Shown piece after piece: positions 16,044 through 24,854 of a DNA stretch of 63,979 nucleotides. Under the pieces are notes generated by a model. It worked only from the letters and a program-made list of their open reading frames with translations. It was not told where the DNA came from and ran no database searches. Origin of the DNA: Clostridiales bacterium (lineage in GTDB: Bacteria > Bacillota > Clostridia > Lachnospirales > Lachnospiraceae); assembly GCA_018372435.1 (NCBI GenBank), contig JAHAJA010000025.1:1-63979 (forward strand), written 5' to 3'. How positions within the stretch are numbered: the first letter of the stretch is position 1; each line of letters starts with the position of its first letter. The position numbers and the translations under genes are program-made.

Positions 16044-17138
16044 TTATTTAAAATAATCTTGTCCTAACAAATCTGCTGCTAATAATGCATCATATAGTTG
16101 ATCTGGTGTGACATCTCCGGCCATATTGTGAATACTTTCACCAGGAGCACACGCTTTCTCTGCTGCGATCATGACTCTTTTAACATCTGTAACACCCATT
16201 TCTTTTAATGTTATTGGTAATCCTACGCTATAACAGAAGTCCATAACTTCTTTGATTTCTTCTTTTGGTGCATTCTCGATTAATAATTGTGTAATCGTTC
16301 CATACGCTACGATTGAACCATGCATTGTAGCTTCACATTCTTCCAATGCAGTAAACCCATTATAAACAGAGTGTGCTACTGCCAATCCACCATTATCTGC
16401 ACCTACACCACTTAAATAAGTATTTGCTTCAATAATTGCTTCTAATGCTGGTGTAACCAAATTATTTTCACATGCTTGTTTTGCTTGATATCCACATTTT
16501 AAAAGTGTTTTATAGCATAGTTCACATAATGCCATCGCAGATAATGCAATACCACCATTTTCAAGACTTGGAGAATCTGTTCTAACACATGCTCTAGCTT
16601 CAAAATATGTTCCTAATGCATCGCCCATACCAGCAACAAGGAATTTCGCTGGTGCTTTTGCAATGATTTCTGAATCAACAAGTACTGCATCTGGATTCTT
16701 AGGATAGAAAATATATGTATCAAATGTACCATCATCATTATATATTACAGAAAGTCCTGTACATGGCGCATCTGTTGCACATACAGTAGGAATGATTGCT
16801 ACTGGCAGATTCTCATAATATGCGCAAGCTTTTGCTGTATCAATGGCAGAACCTCCACCAACACCAACAATAACATTAATCTTCTCGTCTTGTATAATCT
16901 TTCTCATTCGGCTAATTTCACCGTTAGAGCTAATACCTCCGAAGATTTCAAAGTGAAGCTTACAGTTACTTCCTTCAAAACTCTTTTCAATCTTTTCCTG
17001 ACACATCTTATAACCACTATTGCTACAAATAAAGAGATAAGAATCTCCTAAATACTTTGTTTCTTCATAGAACTTTAACAATGCGCCCTTGCCTTGTACA
17101 TATTTTGATGGTGCGCGGAGTAATTTTAAAACTGCCAT
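16044..17138 (-). CDS. Iron-containing alcohol dehydrogenase, glycerol dehydrogenase-like
   Basis: A 364-residue NAD-dependent polyol dehydrogenase, length as for GldA. The nucleotide site is GVGGGSAIDTAKA, followed by PTVCATDAPCTGLSVIY. The metal ligands are the Asp in GMGDALGTYFEA and the His residues in AVAHSVYNG and TMHGSIVAYG. The likely reaction is glycerol to dihydroxyacetone, but related enzymes act on sn-glycerol-1-phosphate or other diols. It is monocistronic, with its own promoter and terminator. Confidence 0.85.
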   Translation of the reverse strand: MAVLKLLRAPSKYVQGKGALLKFYEETKYLGDSYLFICSNSGYKMCQEKIEKSFEGSNCKLHFEIFGGISSNGEISRMRKIIQDEKINVIVGVGGGSAIDTAKACAYYENLPVAIIPTVCATDAPCTGLSVIYNDDGTFDTYIFYPKNPDAVLVDSEIIAKAPAKFLVAGMGDALGTYFEARACVRTDSPSLENGGIALSAMALCELCYKTLLKCGYQAKQACENNLVTPALEAIIEANTYLSGVGADNGGLAVAHSVYNGFTALEECEATMHGSIVAYGTITQLLIENAPKEEIKEVMDFCYSVGLPITLKEMGVTDVKRVMIAAEKACAPGESIHNMAGDVTPDQLYDALLAADLLGQDYFK

Positions 17139-17186
17139 AATGTTCCTTCTTTCTTTCGTAATTATAATCGTCTGTATACCTTACCA

Positions 17187-17214
17187 ATTATACTCTATTT
17201 TGTTTGTTGTACAA
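17187..17214 (-). promoter_or_regulatory. Candidate promoter of the glycerol-dehydrogenase-like gene
   Basis: TTGTAC (17209-17214) and a consensus TATAAT (17187-17192) are 16 bases apart on the minus strand, about 50 bases before the start codon. Confidence 0.45.
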
Positions 17215-17262
17215 GGATTATTTTGTTATAAAAATAACAATAATTTTTAGTTAAAATTTATC

Positions 17263-17290
17263 TTGCAATTTCTAGATATATCATTACAAT
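17263..17290 (+). promoter_or_regulatory. Candidate promoter of the plus-strand permease
   Basis: TTGCAA (17263-17268) and TACAAT (17285-17290) are 16 bases apart, 116 bases before the start codon at 17407. Confidence 0.38.
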
Positions 17291-17406
17291 CTAATATTGA
17301 TATAATCAATACCTATAATTGCTTCTTTTTCGTAATAATAGGAAACCAACTTATACACAGTTATATAAATATAGCTGATAACATCTATAACAAGAAAGAG
17401 ACTACT

Positions 17407-18594
17407 ATGAAACCAGATTCCTACATAAATTATGACAGTCAAATACCAGCAAATATTGCTCCCAACTTAACTGTCTTTCATAAAATCAAATGCGCGCTAC
17501 TATCCTTTATGAAAACTCAAATTGTTCTTTTAATTTCACTTATTGCAATGCTGATCACTTGTTTCTTCGTTCCTATTGATAAAGTGTATCTAGGATACTT
17601 TAATCTTAGAACCTTGGCCACTCTTTACTGTACGCTTGCAGTTATAAGTGCATTTTCACACATTCATGTATTCGAAATCATTAGCAAGAACATTGTACTA
17701 AAATTGCACAACTTACGTAATGCAACCTTAGGTCTTGTTTTCATTACCTTCGTTGGCTCTATGTTATTAGCTAACGACATGGCATTATTAACGTTTTTAC
17801 CTTTGGGATATTATGTACTGAACAGTACCGAGAATAAACAGGCAATGGCCTTCACCTTTAATATGCAAAACATTGCCGCCAATCTTGGTGGAATGGTGAC
17901 ACCTTTTGGAAATCCACAAAATCTCTATCTGTATTCCTACTATCATATTGGGAATGCTGAATTCGTTAAGATTATGTTGCCATCTTTCTTAGCTGCAACC
18001 ATACTAATTATTACTGTTTGTTGCTTTGTAAAGCCAATTCCTCTTACATTAAAAGAAGATGATAATTACATACTTAATAAACAACGCACTTTTATATACT
18101 CCATTTTATTTATCGCCAGTTTATTAATTGTATTTCGAATTGTGCCTTATGTACTTGGGACAGTTGCTATTACCATTGCCTTATATCTCTTAGATAAAAG
18201 ATCAATCAAAGAAGTGAATTATCCTTTGCTTCTAACATTTTGCGCTTTCTTTGTCTTTAGTGGGAACCTTGCAAGAATACCTACAGTTAGCTCTCTATTT
18301 CGCACTATATTACCTGTTAACCCATTACTCTATGGAATTTTATCTTGCCAGTTAATTAGTAATGTCCCTAGTGCCGTATTGCTATCCCACTTTACAACCG
18401 ATTATCAGAACTTGTTACCTGCAGTGAATATCGGCGGTTTGGGTACGTTAATTGCATCTTTAGCAAGTTTAATTACCTTTAGTGAATATAAGAAACATAA
18501 CCCAGGTAAAGAGAAGCAATATATTATACAATTCACTGTAATTAACCTTGGTTTTCTCATAATTCTATATGGGATACAGTCAATGCTTAGCTAA
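17407..18594 (+). CDS. ArsB/NhaD/SLC13-type ion permease
   Basis: A 395-residue integral membrane transporter with about ten helices. Features of the ion transporter superfamily are the reentrant loop ANDMALLTFLPLG, QNIAANLGGMVTPFGNPQNLYLYS and, in the second half, SCQLISNVPSAVLLS. It could move citrate-like anions, sulfate, or arsenite in exchange for ions; the sequence does not decide. I chose ATG 17407, with AAGAAAGAG upstream; the open frame extends 48 codons further but that part has no membrane protein character. It is one of very few plus-strand genes here and converges on the DUF1801 gene. Confidence 0.78.
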   Translation: MKPDSYINYDSQIPANIAPNLTVFHKIKCALLSFMKTQIVLLISLIAMLITCFFVPIDKVYLGYFNLRTLATLYCTLAVISAFSHIHVFEIISKNIVLKLHNLRNATLGLVFITFVGSMLLANDMALLTFLPLGYYVLNSTENKQAMAFTFNMQNIAANLGGMVTPFGNPQNLYLYSYYHIGNAEFVKIMLPSFLAATILIITVCCFVKPIPLTLKEDDNYILNKQRTFIYSILFIASLLIVFRIVPYVLGTVAITIALYLLDKRSIKEVNYPLLLTFCAFFVFSGNLARIPTVSSLFRTILPVNPLLYGILSCQLISNVPSAVLLSHFTTDYQNLLPAVNIGGLGTLIASLASLITFSEYKKHNPGKEKQYIIQFTVINLGFLIILYGIQSMLS

Positions 18595-18631
18595 ATATTA
18601 AAACGCGTATCATCAGTACTATAATAAGAAA

Positions 18632-18667
18632 AGGTCTTATCTGTTAATAATATAACACATAAGACCT
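18632..18667. terminator. Hairpin terminator between convergent genes
   Basis: Nine-base outer arms (18632-18640 with 18659-18667) continue, after one mismatch, into a 5-base inner stem. It lies between the permease and DUF1801 genes and may serve both; the T-rich side is on the minus strand. Confidence 0.65.
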
Positions 18668-18673
18668 CACCTA

Positions 18674-19039
18674 TTATCTTAATTCATGTCGTTTTACTAT
18701 CTCTTCAATTCCACTAATTACAATATCTCTCTCCTCTATATTCGTGTATGGAATAGTAACGCACCCTTTTCCTTTCCCAGGTTTCGTTAGTTTCTCTCTT
18801 AATAATGCAATATATTCAAAATCCATTGAGTGCATAGAGAAATGGTTTTTAGCAGGAGAGAATGCTATATAATTGCGTTGTTTACCTGTTCCAAGTTTAT
18901 ATGTTGGTATTTGATATGAAATTACTTCATCCAAATCCGGATGTTCTTTTCTCATATAATCTACAAAAAACTCCATCCATTCTTTCTCATTCCCTGTTAA
19001 TTTCTGCAGATACGTATTTACCTCATTCTCGTTACCCAT
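18674..19039 (-). CDS. DUF1801-family protein (YdhG-like)
   Basis: A 121-residue protein of the DUF1801 / iron-chaperone-like fold. The pattern EVISYQIPTYKLG, NYIAFSPAKNHFSMHSM and GKGCVTIPY is typical of the family, whose members in Bacilli (Fra-like) have been linked to iron delivery. The exact role here is unknown. The GAGGTG ribosome site precedes ATG 19039. It is monocistronic. Confidence 0.78.
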   Translation of the reverse strand: MGNENEVNTYLQKLTGNEKEWMEFFVDYMRKEHPDLDEVISYQIPTYKLGTGKQRNYIAFSPAKNHFSMHSMDFEYIALLREKLTKPGKGKGCVTIPYTNIEERDIVISGIEEIVKRHELR

Positions 19040-19162
19040 TCTTTCACCTCGTTTAAATTCATATTTCTTTATCAGTATATTCTATTTTAATGCTTATTTA
19101 GCGATAATACAATTTATTCTTGGTTGTTTGTTCCAATTTAGACTCTTTTTTGTGCTGTCGAT

Positions 19163-20128
19163 CTAGAGATACAATTGGTCTAACAAATTTTGAAACTGCG
19201 CTATATTCTTTGAATACTCTTTGATATCCTTCCCCAGTGCATTGGTAGCATTCTCCGTTGTTACCGTCTTAGTGATAACCTTACTTCCATTGTTGTACTC
19301 CCACGATACTTCACCAAGATTATCAATTAGGGATAGAATTACATAAGCATATTGTGTCATACGTTCATTAAATATAACATCTTGTGTTATACTATCAGTA
19401 AATTCCATTGTCCAACCATATGGCTGTTCTGTCGTTTGAAGAGAATTGAGAAATCGTCCAAACTTTCCAATCTGTAACGCACCTGCTGTTCTACCATTAG
19501 CCGACATATCTCCTACGTATGCATGTTTTGTATCATAAATCTCATTCGTGTCTTCCCTAATTAGTATGCCATCTTCCCATATAACCTGTTCATTCATAAT
19601 AATTCGTTTTACTCCACTTGGTATCTCATAACCTACATAATAATTGGCATTGTCTTCCCATGGTAAGGCGGCCCGTTCTACTAGATCAATGGTAGCCGTC
19701 CCCTCTTTAACTGTTATCTTGTGTTTCTTATAGACTCTTGCACGATTTGTTAATTCTCCCTGAACAATTAACACTTCTTTTCCTTCACCTGTACTAGACA
19801 AAAAAGCATCATAGTTAGCAACGCTATTAACATCATCTCCGACTACATACATGCGTATTCCTATAAGTAGCAAGAACATTCCTACAATCAGTGCACCCCC
19901 TGTGATAATCCTTTTATTAGTTCGTTGCTTTACCTTCTTTAAATAATCCATTTCCTTCGTTTCCATAGGGATTTCTATTGGTATTTTCATTTCATTGTAT
20001 AACATCTCACATTCCTTACATGAAGATAGATGTGACTCAATCTCTTCATTTGTAACTTCACTTGTTAATCCATCAATATAAGTTGGTAACAAATCACGCA
20101 CCACTTCGCATCTTAACCTACGATCCAT
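19163..20128 (-). CDS. Zinc-finger anti-sigma factor with exterior DUF-like domain
   Basis: A 321-residue membrane anti-sigma factor. The N-terminal ZAS domain has CEVVRDLLPTYIDG and the zinc motif HLSSCKEC (His-x3-Cys-x2-Cys). One helix follows (about residues 74-92, GGALIVGMFLLLIGIRMYV). The exterior part of about 230 residues is beta-rich with no named domain I recognise. It starts inside the last codons of the ECF sigma gene (11-base overlap), so the two are translationally coupled. It should hold the sigma factor at the membrane until an envelope signal arrives. Confidence 0.85.
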   Translation of the reverse strand: MDRRLRCEVVRDLLPTYIDGLTSEVTNEEIESHLSSCKECEMLYNEMKIPIEIPMETKEMDYLKKVKQRTNKRIITGGALIVGMFLLLIGIRMYVVGDDVNSVANYDAFLSSTGEGKEVLIVQGELTNRARVYKKHKITVKEGTATIDLVERAALPWEDNANYYVGYEIPSGVKRIIMNEQVIWEDGILIREDTNEIYDTKHAYVGDMSANGRTAGALQIGKFGRFLNSLQTTEQPYGWTMEFTDSITQDVIFNERMTQYAYVILSLIDNLGEVSWEYNNGSKVITKTVTTENATNALGKDIKEYSKNIAQFQNLLDQLYL

Positions 20129-20618
20129 TGTTTCTTACCTCCTTTAATAACCTTTCCTTACCACGATAATACGTTACTCTTGCCCAGTTCTCTGACTGAC
20201 CCATAATTTCTCCAATCTCACGAAAGGAGAGGTCTGCAGATAATCTCAGATACATTACTTCTCGCTGCGGATCCTTTAGCTCGTGTAATGCTTTCATAAT
20301 CTCCATCTTATTCATATTACTTAGCACAATATCTTCAGAAGATGGTACTGGTTTATCTATTAATTCTTGATCCAGAGAGTCCTCCATATGATGCTTCTTA
20401 CAATAATTACGCCACTGATTTTTCGCTATCGCACATAACCAGGTAGTAATCTTGCAACTCCTATCATACCTTGATTGACAACGAATGGCCTGATAGAACG
20501 TTTCTTGCATTAATTCTTCTGCTATACTTTCGTTATGCGTCAAAGAGAAAAGATATTTATATACCATCTTCGAGTATTCCATATAAATCCGTTCCATAGA
20601 ATCCTTGTTATCATTCAA
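20118..20618 (-). CDS. ECF-type RNA polymerase sigma factor (SigW/SigY-like)
   Basis: ECF sigma factor of about 166 residues. Region 2 reads MVYKYLFSLTHNESIAEELMQETFYQAIR with TWLCAIAKNQWRNYCKK; region 4 reads QREVMYLRLSADLSFREIGEIMGQSENWARVTYYRGKERL when read through in pieces. Start choice is uncertain: TTG 20618 follows AAGGAGAGGAG; an ATG at 20654 has no ribosome site; ATG 20597 has AAGGA close by. It is paired with the ZAS anti-sigma gene downstream. The leader has a CGTGA-AA-TCACG palindrome just ahead of the gene. Confidence 0.86.
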   Translation of the reverse strand: MNDNKDSMERIYMEYSKMVYKYLFSLTHNESIAEELMQETFYQAIRCQSRYDRSCKITTWLCAIAKNQWRNYCKKHHMEDSLDQELIDKPVPSSEDIVLSNMNKMEIMKALHELKDPQREVMYLRLSADLSFREIGEIMGQSENWARVTYYRGKERLLKEVRNNGS

Positions 20619-20799
20619 ACTGTATCTTTCTCCTCTCCTTACGTTTTCAATCATTAATAGCGTGATTTCACGTTTCGTTACAAAAAATTATAATTTATTT
20701 TATTTATTTTTTTCTGATGTAAGGATGTGCTCTTCCACTGTATGTAATATTCTTAACTCTTTACATCATTAATATAATTTGTATCAAACAAAAAAAAGA

Positions 20800-20823
20800 G
20801 CATTCACTTTTCTTAGCGAATAC
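20800..20823 (-). terminator. Terminator after fabZ
   Basis: An 8-base stem with wobble pairs (20800-20807 with 20816-20823) followed on the minus strand by seven or more T. It ends the fatty-acid cluster, so acc genes are not cotranscribed downstream. Confidence 0.7.
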
Positions 20824-20844
20824 CCTATGGATAACTACTTTATC

Positions 20845-21267
20845 TTATTGTAAGAAGAACGTTAATTCTCCTTCTGCAACTAGGTCGTCCCCTACATATG
20901 CTTTTGCTTCTCCAACACCAACGGGACCTTTCATCTTGGTTATCTTTGTAATTAGTTTAAGTATACAGCCTGGTTCTACTGGCTTCCGGAATCTAGCTTT
21001 CGTGATTCCACCAAAGTAAACTAACTTCCCCTTGTATTTCTCACAACTTAAGATTGCTACTGCTCCAGTTTGTGCAAGTGCCTCAATAATTAATACTCCT
21101 GGCATAACTGGTTTTTCTGGATAATGTCCTTGGAAAAATGGCTCGTTGTACGATACTGCCTTGTAAGCAGTCGCTGTATCTCCAGGGATTAATTCCTCTA
21201 CTCGATCCAATAACAACATTGGAAATCTATGTGGAATAATCTTCTTAATTTCGTTAATTCCTAGCAT
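20845..21267 (-). CDS. fabZ: 3-hydroxyacyl-[acyl-carrier-protein] dehydratase FabZ
   Basis: A 140-residue hot-dog-fold dehydratase that removes water from 3-hydroxyacyl-ACP in the elongation cycle. The start IKKIIPHRFPMLLLDRVEEL, the catalytic His in FFQGHYPEKPVMPGVLIIEALAQTG (read in pieces) and the Glu in that helix are diagnostic. It is the last gene of the cluster, preceded by a 112-base spacer with a stable hairpin, and followed by a terminator rather than the acetyl-CoA carboxylase genes common in clostridia. Confidence 0.95.
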   Translation of the reverse strand: MLGINEIKKIIPHRFPMLLLDRVEELIPGDTATAYKAVSYNEPFFQGHYPEKPVMPGVLIIEALAQTGAVAILSCEKYKGKLVYFGGITKARFRKPVEPGCILKLITKITKMKGPVGVGEAKAYVGDDLVAEGELTFFLQ

Positions 21268-21305
21268 AACTTCTTAATCCTCCTGATCCTAGCATACAAG
21301 GAATA

Positions 21306-21345
21306 CGGTTTGCATTCAGCCAATTTATCTTTAGGTTGCAAACCG
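21306..21345 (-). repeat. Stable intercistronic hairpin between fabF and fabZ
   Basis: A perfect 9-base stem (21306-21314 with 21337-21345) encloses 22 bases. There is no T-run, so it is more likely an RNA processing or stability element than a terminator. Confidence 0.55.
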
Positions 21346-21379
21346 CATGTCTATGCACTTTTTAATGCCAAATGTTTTC

Positions 21380-22618
21380 TTAATTTATATATTTCTTCAC
21401 TAGTACACTTGCATTGTGTCCACCAAATCCTAATGAGTTGGATAATGCGTAGTTTACTTCCATATCTCTACCTTTACCAGCTATATAATCAAGGTCACAC
21501 TCTGGATCCGCTACTTGTAATCCAGCTGTTGGATGAACATAGGAATCATTAATTGACTTCACACAAATAATAAATTCTACTCCGCCAGCTGCACCTAGTA
21601 AATGCCCAATCATTGATTTTGTAGAGTTGATTGCAAGTTTGCTTGCGTACTCACCAAAAGCTAGTTTAATCGCTCTTGTTTCGAATAAATCATTGTATGG
21701 AGTACTTGTTCCATGAGCATTTATATAGTCAACTTCTTCTTTTTCAACTCCAGCTTCTTTTATAGCCTCTACCATTGCTTTGGCTGCACCACTGCCATCT
21801 TCCATTGGAGAAGTAATATGGAATGCATCACAGCTTGCACCATATCCTACGATTTCAGCATAGATCTTAGCTCCTCTAGCCTTTGCATGTTCTAATTCTT
21901 CAAGAACTACAACACCAGCACCTTCACCCATTACGAAACCATCTCTCTTAGCATCGAATGGTATAGAAGCACGGTTCTTGTCTGTTGATTCACTTAACGC
22001 TGTTAAGTTCATAAATCCAGCTAAACCAAGTGGTGTAATAGCAGCTTCACATCCTCCTGCTAACATAGCATCCGCTTCACCATATTGAATCGTACGGAAG
22101 GCATCACCAATTGAATGTGTGCCTGTTGCACAAGCTGTTACAACACTTGTACATTTGCCTTTTAATCCATGACGAATTGCAACATTGCCCGCTGCCATGT
22201 TTCCAATTGCCATAGGAATCATTAGAGGAGAAACTCTACCTGGTCCTTTTTCTAATAATTTCTTAGTCTCAGCTTCGATAGTACCAAGACCGCCGATACC
22301 AGAACCAATAATTACGCCGATACGGTCTGCATTTTCTTCTGTTACTTCAAGACCGCTATCATTCATAGCTTCAACAGATGCTGCAATTGCATATTGGCAA
22401 AATGGGTCCATTCTTCTTGCTTCCTTACGATCCATATAAGCTGTCGCATCGAAGTCCTTTAATTCTGCTGCTAACTTAACCTTATAATCTGCTGTACTAA
22501 ACTTCGTAATCTCATCAATACCAACCGTACCAGCTTTCGCATTTGTCCAGAATTCATCTACAGAATTACCAATCGGTGTAACCGCACCCATACCTGTAAT
22601 AACAACTCTCTTTTTCAT
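21380..22618 (-). CDS. fabF: Beta-ketoacyl-ACP synthase II FabF
   Basis: A 412-residue condensing enzyme that extends acyl-ACP with malonyl-ACP. The catalytic Cys is in VTACATGTHSIGDA, and the two His residues are in NAHGTSTPYND and GHLLGAAGGVE, giving the Cys-His-His triad of FabF/FabB. The C-terminus NSLGFGGHNASVLVKKY is typical. Length matches the family. It lies between fabG and fabZ in the same direction. Confidence 0.96.
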   Translation of the reverse strand: MKKRVVITGMGAVTPIGNSVDEFWTNAKAGTVGIDEITKFSTADYKVKLAAELKDFDATAYMDRKEARRMDPFCQYAIAASVEAMNDSGLEVTEENADRIGVIIGSGIGGLGTIEAETKKLLEKGPGRVSPLMIPMAIGNMAAGNVAIRHGLKGKCTSVVTACATGTHSIGDAFRTIQYGEADAMLAGGCEAAITPLGLAGFMNLTALSESTDKNRASIPFDAKRDGFVMGEGAGVVVLEELEHAKARGAKIYAEIVGYGASCDAFHITSPMEDGSGAAKAMVEAIKEAGVEKEEVDYINAHGTSTPYNDLFETRAIKLAFGEYASKLAINSTKSMIGHLLGAAGGVEFIICVKSINDSYVHPTAGLQVADPECDLDYIAGKGRDMEVNYALSNSLGFGGHNASVLVKKYIN

Positions 22619-22632
22619 TGTATCTACCTATT

Positions 22633-22650
22633 CATATCGCTAACGATATG
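22633..22650 (-). repeat. Small hairpin between fabG and fabF
   Basis: A perfect 7-base stem (22633-22639 with 22644-22650) and 4-base loop just upstream of the fabF start; no T-run follows. Its role is unclear. Confidence 0.4.
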
Positions 22651-22713
22651 GTCACATACAAACGACTTACCTAAGCCTGCGTGACATCCTTTCTAATTTC
22701 CTTAATTATTAAT

Positions 22714-23454
22714 TTAAATAGCGATTCCACCATCTACCTTAAATACTTGACCAGTAACATAATCGCCTTGGCTTGAAGCAAGGAATGAAACCATCTTTGC
22801 AATATCTTCCGGTTGGCCCATCTTCTTAAGTGGGATGGAATCCGATACTTTTTCCTTCATCGCTTCAGGAAGTGCTTCCGTCATATCAGTCTGGATAAAT
22901 CCAGGTGCAACTGCATTTACAGTAATATTTCTTGAAGCAAGTTCTTTCGCAACTGCTTTTGTCATACCAATGATTCCTGCTTTTGCAGCACTATAGTTAG
23001 TTTGTCCCGCATTTCCTATGATACCGGAAACAGAAGAAATGTTAATGATCTTACCACTACGTTGTTTTAACATATAGCGAGAAGCATGCTTAATAGTATT
23101 GAAAGCTCCTTTTAAGTTTGTTGTGATAACATCATCAAATTCTTGTTCTGACATCTTAAGTAATAGGTTATCTCTTGTGATACCCGCATTATTAACAATG
23201 ATATCAATTGTTTTATGTTCTTTCACAATTGTATCAATCATCTCTTTTACTTCTTCATAGCTTCCTACATTACATCTATATAGCGAAGCACGTTTACCCA
23301 TTTTAGTAATTGTATTAAGCACTTCACTAGCTGCTTGTTCATTGCCGCTATAATTAATAATAACATATGCGCCCTGACTCGCTAATTCTTCCGCAATTGC
23401 TCGACCTATCCCGCGGCTCGCTCCTGTTACTAACGCAACTTTACCTTCTAGCAT
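22714..23454 (-). CDS. fabG: 3-oxoacyl-[acyl-carrier-protein] reductase FabG
   Basis: A 246-residue short-chain dehydrogenase that reduces 3-oxoacyl-ACP with NADPH. The cofactor motif is VTGASRGIGRAIAEEL; NNAG is present; the catalytic set is Ser in SSVSG, Tyr in YSAAKAG and the following Lys. The C-terminus GQVFKVDGGIAI fits FabG. Start and stop overlap slightly with fabD (7 bases), so they are translationally coupled. Confidence 0.95.
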   Translation of the reverse strand: MLEGKVALVTGASRGIGRAIAEELASQGAYVIINYSGNEQAASEVLNTITKMGKRASLYRCNVGSYEEVKEMIDTIVKEHKTIDIIVNNAGITRDNLLLKMSEQEFDDVITTNLKGAFNTIKHASRYMLKQRSGKIINISSVSGIIGNAGQTNYSAAKAGIIGMTKAVAKELASRNITVNAVAPGFIQTDMTEALPEAMKEKVSDSIPLKKMGQPEDIAKMVSFLASSQGDYVTGQVFKVDGGIAI

Positions 23455-24383
23455 ACGATACCCTCCAATTTTTGTAAGTCTTCTATCTTTTCTATATTAA
23501 TAACCGTAACGGTTTTATCAATCTTCTTTAAAAATCCACTTAAAGTCTTACCTGGTCCAATCTCTACAAATGTTGTTACACCATTAGCAATCATAAGCTC
23601 CATTGTTTGTTGCCAACGAACTGGTGAATATACTTGCTTCTCAAGTAGTTCTTTCGTCTGCGAAACATCTGTAACAACCTCTGCTTTTGCATTGCAAACA
23701 TATGGAATCGTCATTGGATTAACTACAACATTCTTAAGTTCCTCTGAAAGTTTATCACCTGCTCCTTTTAATAAAGCAGAATGGAATGGTCCACTTACCT
23801 TAAGTTCTAATGCCCTCTTAGCACCTGCTTCTTTTAATCTATCACATGCTGCTAGTACAGCTTCTTTCTTACCAGATATAACAATCTGCCCTGGACAATT
23901 GTAGTTTGCAGGTTGTACACACATATTTGTCTCGTCTTCTACTTCTTTGCAGATACGTTCGATTGTCTCTACATCAAGCCCTAAAATTGCTGCCATACTT
24001 CCTTCGCCATTTGGAACTTCATTTGACATGTAGATTCCTCTTTTACGAACCAAGGCAACAGCATCTTCAAAAGATAGTACGTCGTTTGCTACTAATGCAG
24101 CATATTCGCCTAGAGATAAACCAGCTGTGATATCTGCTTTAATTCCCTTCTTCTTAACGGCTTCAAGAATACTTACACATGCAGTAACCATTGCCGCTTG
24201 CGTATATTCTGTTTGATTAAGTTCCTCATTCTCTTCGAAGCACATCTTAATCACGTCAAAATCTAAGACTTTGTTGGCACGTTCGAAAACTTCTTTACTC
24301 TCCTCAACTTGCTCATAGAAATCCTTTGCCATTCCCACATATTGTGCCCCTTGGCCAGGAAAAAGAAACGCTGTCTTATACAT
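23448..24383 (-). CDS. fabD: Malonyl-CoA:ACP transacylase FabD
   Basis: A 311-residue transacylase that loads malonate onto ACP. The start FLFPGQGAQYVGM, the catalytic Ser in AGLSLGEYAALV (GLSLGE instead of the common GHSLGE), Arg in VRKRG and the His in VSGPFHSALL are all present. Gly-Leu-Ser instead of Gly-His-Ser is the Firmicute variant. An enoyl reductase gene (fabK) often precedes fabD in related clusters, but here only a 223-base gap with a terminator-like hairpin separates it from acpP. Confidence 0.95.
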   Translation of the reverse strand: MYKTAFLFPGQGAQYVGMAKDFYEQVEESKEVFERANKVLDFDVIKMCFEENEELNQTEYTQAAMVTACVSILEAVKKKGIKADITAGLSLGEYAALVANDVLSFEDAVALVRKRGIYMSNEVPNGEGSMAAILGLDVETIERICKEVEDETNMCVQPANYNCPGQIVISGKKEAVLAACDRLKEAGAKRALELKVSGPFHSALLKGAGDKLSEELKNVVVNPMTIPYVCNAKAEVVTDVSQTKELLEKQVYSPVRWQQTMELMIANGVTTFVEIGPGKTLSGFLKKIDKTVTVINIEKIEDLQKLEGIVC

Positions 24384-24501
24384 ACAAACACCATATGTCC
24401 TTTCTTATATACTTAAGTCCTCAGGTTCCAGCTTTGACACATCTCAAATGAGTGCCGACGACTTTCTTTATTCATTCATTACTATAATTTACTTATAAAA
24501 A

Positions 24502-24578
24502 TGCCCTAGTTAACCAAATAAGTCACTCCCATTCATCAGATGGAATATCATTGGTAGACTTATATTGGTTATAGGGCA
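24502..24578 (-). terminator. Long hairpin terminator between acpP and fabD
   Basis: Imperfect arms of about 22 bases (24502-24524 with 24557-24578) are followed on the minus strand by ATTTTTATA. It should stop or attenuate transcription after acpP, giving more ACP and FabH than the downstream enzymes. Confidence 0.68.
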
Positions 24579-24606
24579 ATTTCATCATATATTGTGAATA
24601 CAATCC

Positions 24607-24837
24607 TTACGCTATTTTAGCTTCAATGTATTTAGCTGCCTCTGCAACAGTTCTGATTTGCGGTAAATCTTCACTTGGAATTTCAATATCGAATTTTTCT
24701 TCCATAGCCATTGCTAGCTCAAATAAATCCAATGAATCTGCACCTAAATCTTCAATAAAGTTTGTTTCATCTTTTAATTCTTCAACACTTACATTTAATT
24801 GATCTGCTACTAATTCTTTTAATTCATTTAAATCCAT
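24607..24837 (-). CDS. acpP: Acyl carrier protein
   Basis: A 76-residue acidic acyl carrier protein. The phosphopantetheine attachment Ser is in GADSLDLFELAMA, the usual DSL motif. It carries the growing acyl chain for all enzymes in this cluster. It starts 17 bases after fabH with a strong AGGAGG site and is followed by the hairpin at 24502-24578, as expected for a protein needed in excess. Confidence 0.96.
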   Translation of the reverse strand: MDLNELKELVADQLNVSVEELKDETNFIEDLGADSLDLFELAMAMEEKFDIEIPSEDLPQIRTVAEAAKYIEAKIA

Positions 24838-24854
24838 TATTAATTCCTCCTAAA

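Noticed and set aside
24430..24451. TTTGA...TCAAA pair ahead of fabD
   Set aside because: The arms are 6 bases apart instead of the 3 seen in FabT sites and the true match at 25941-25959.
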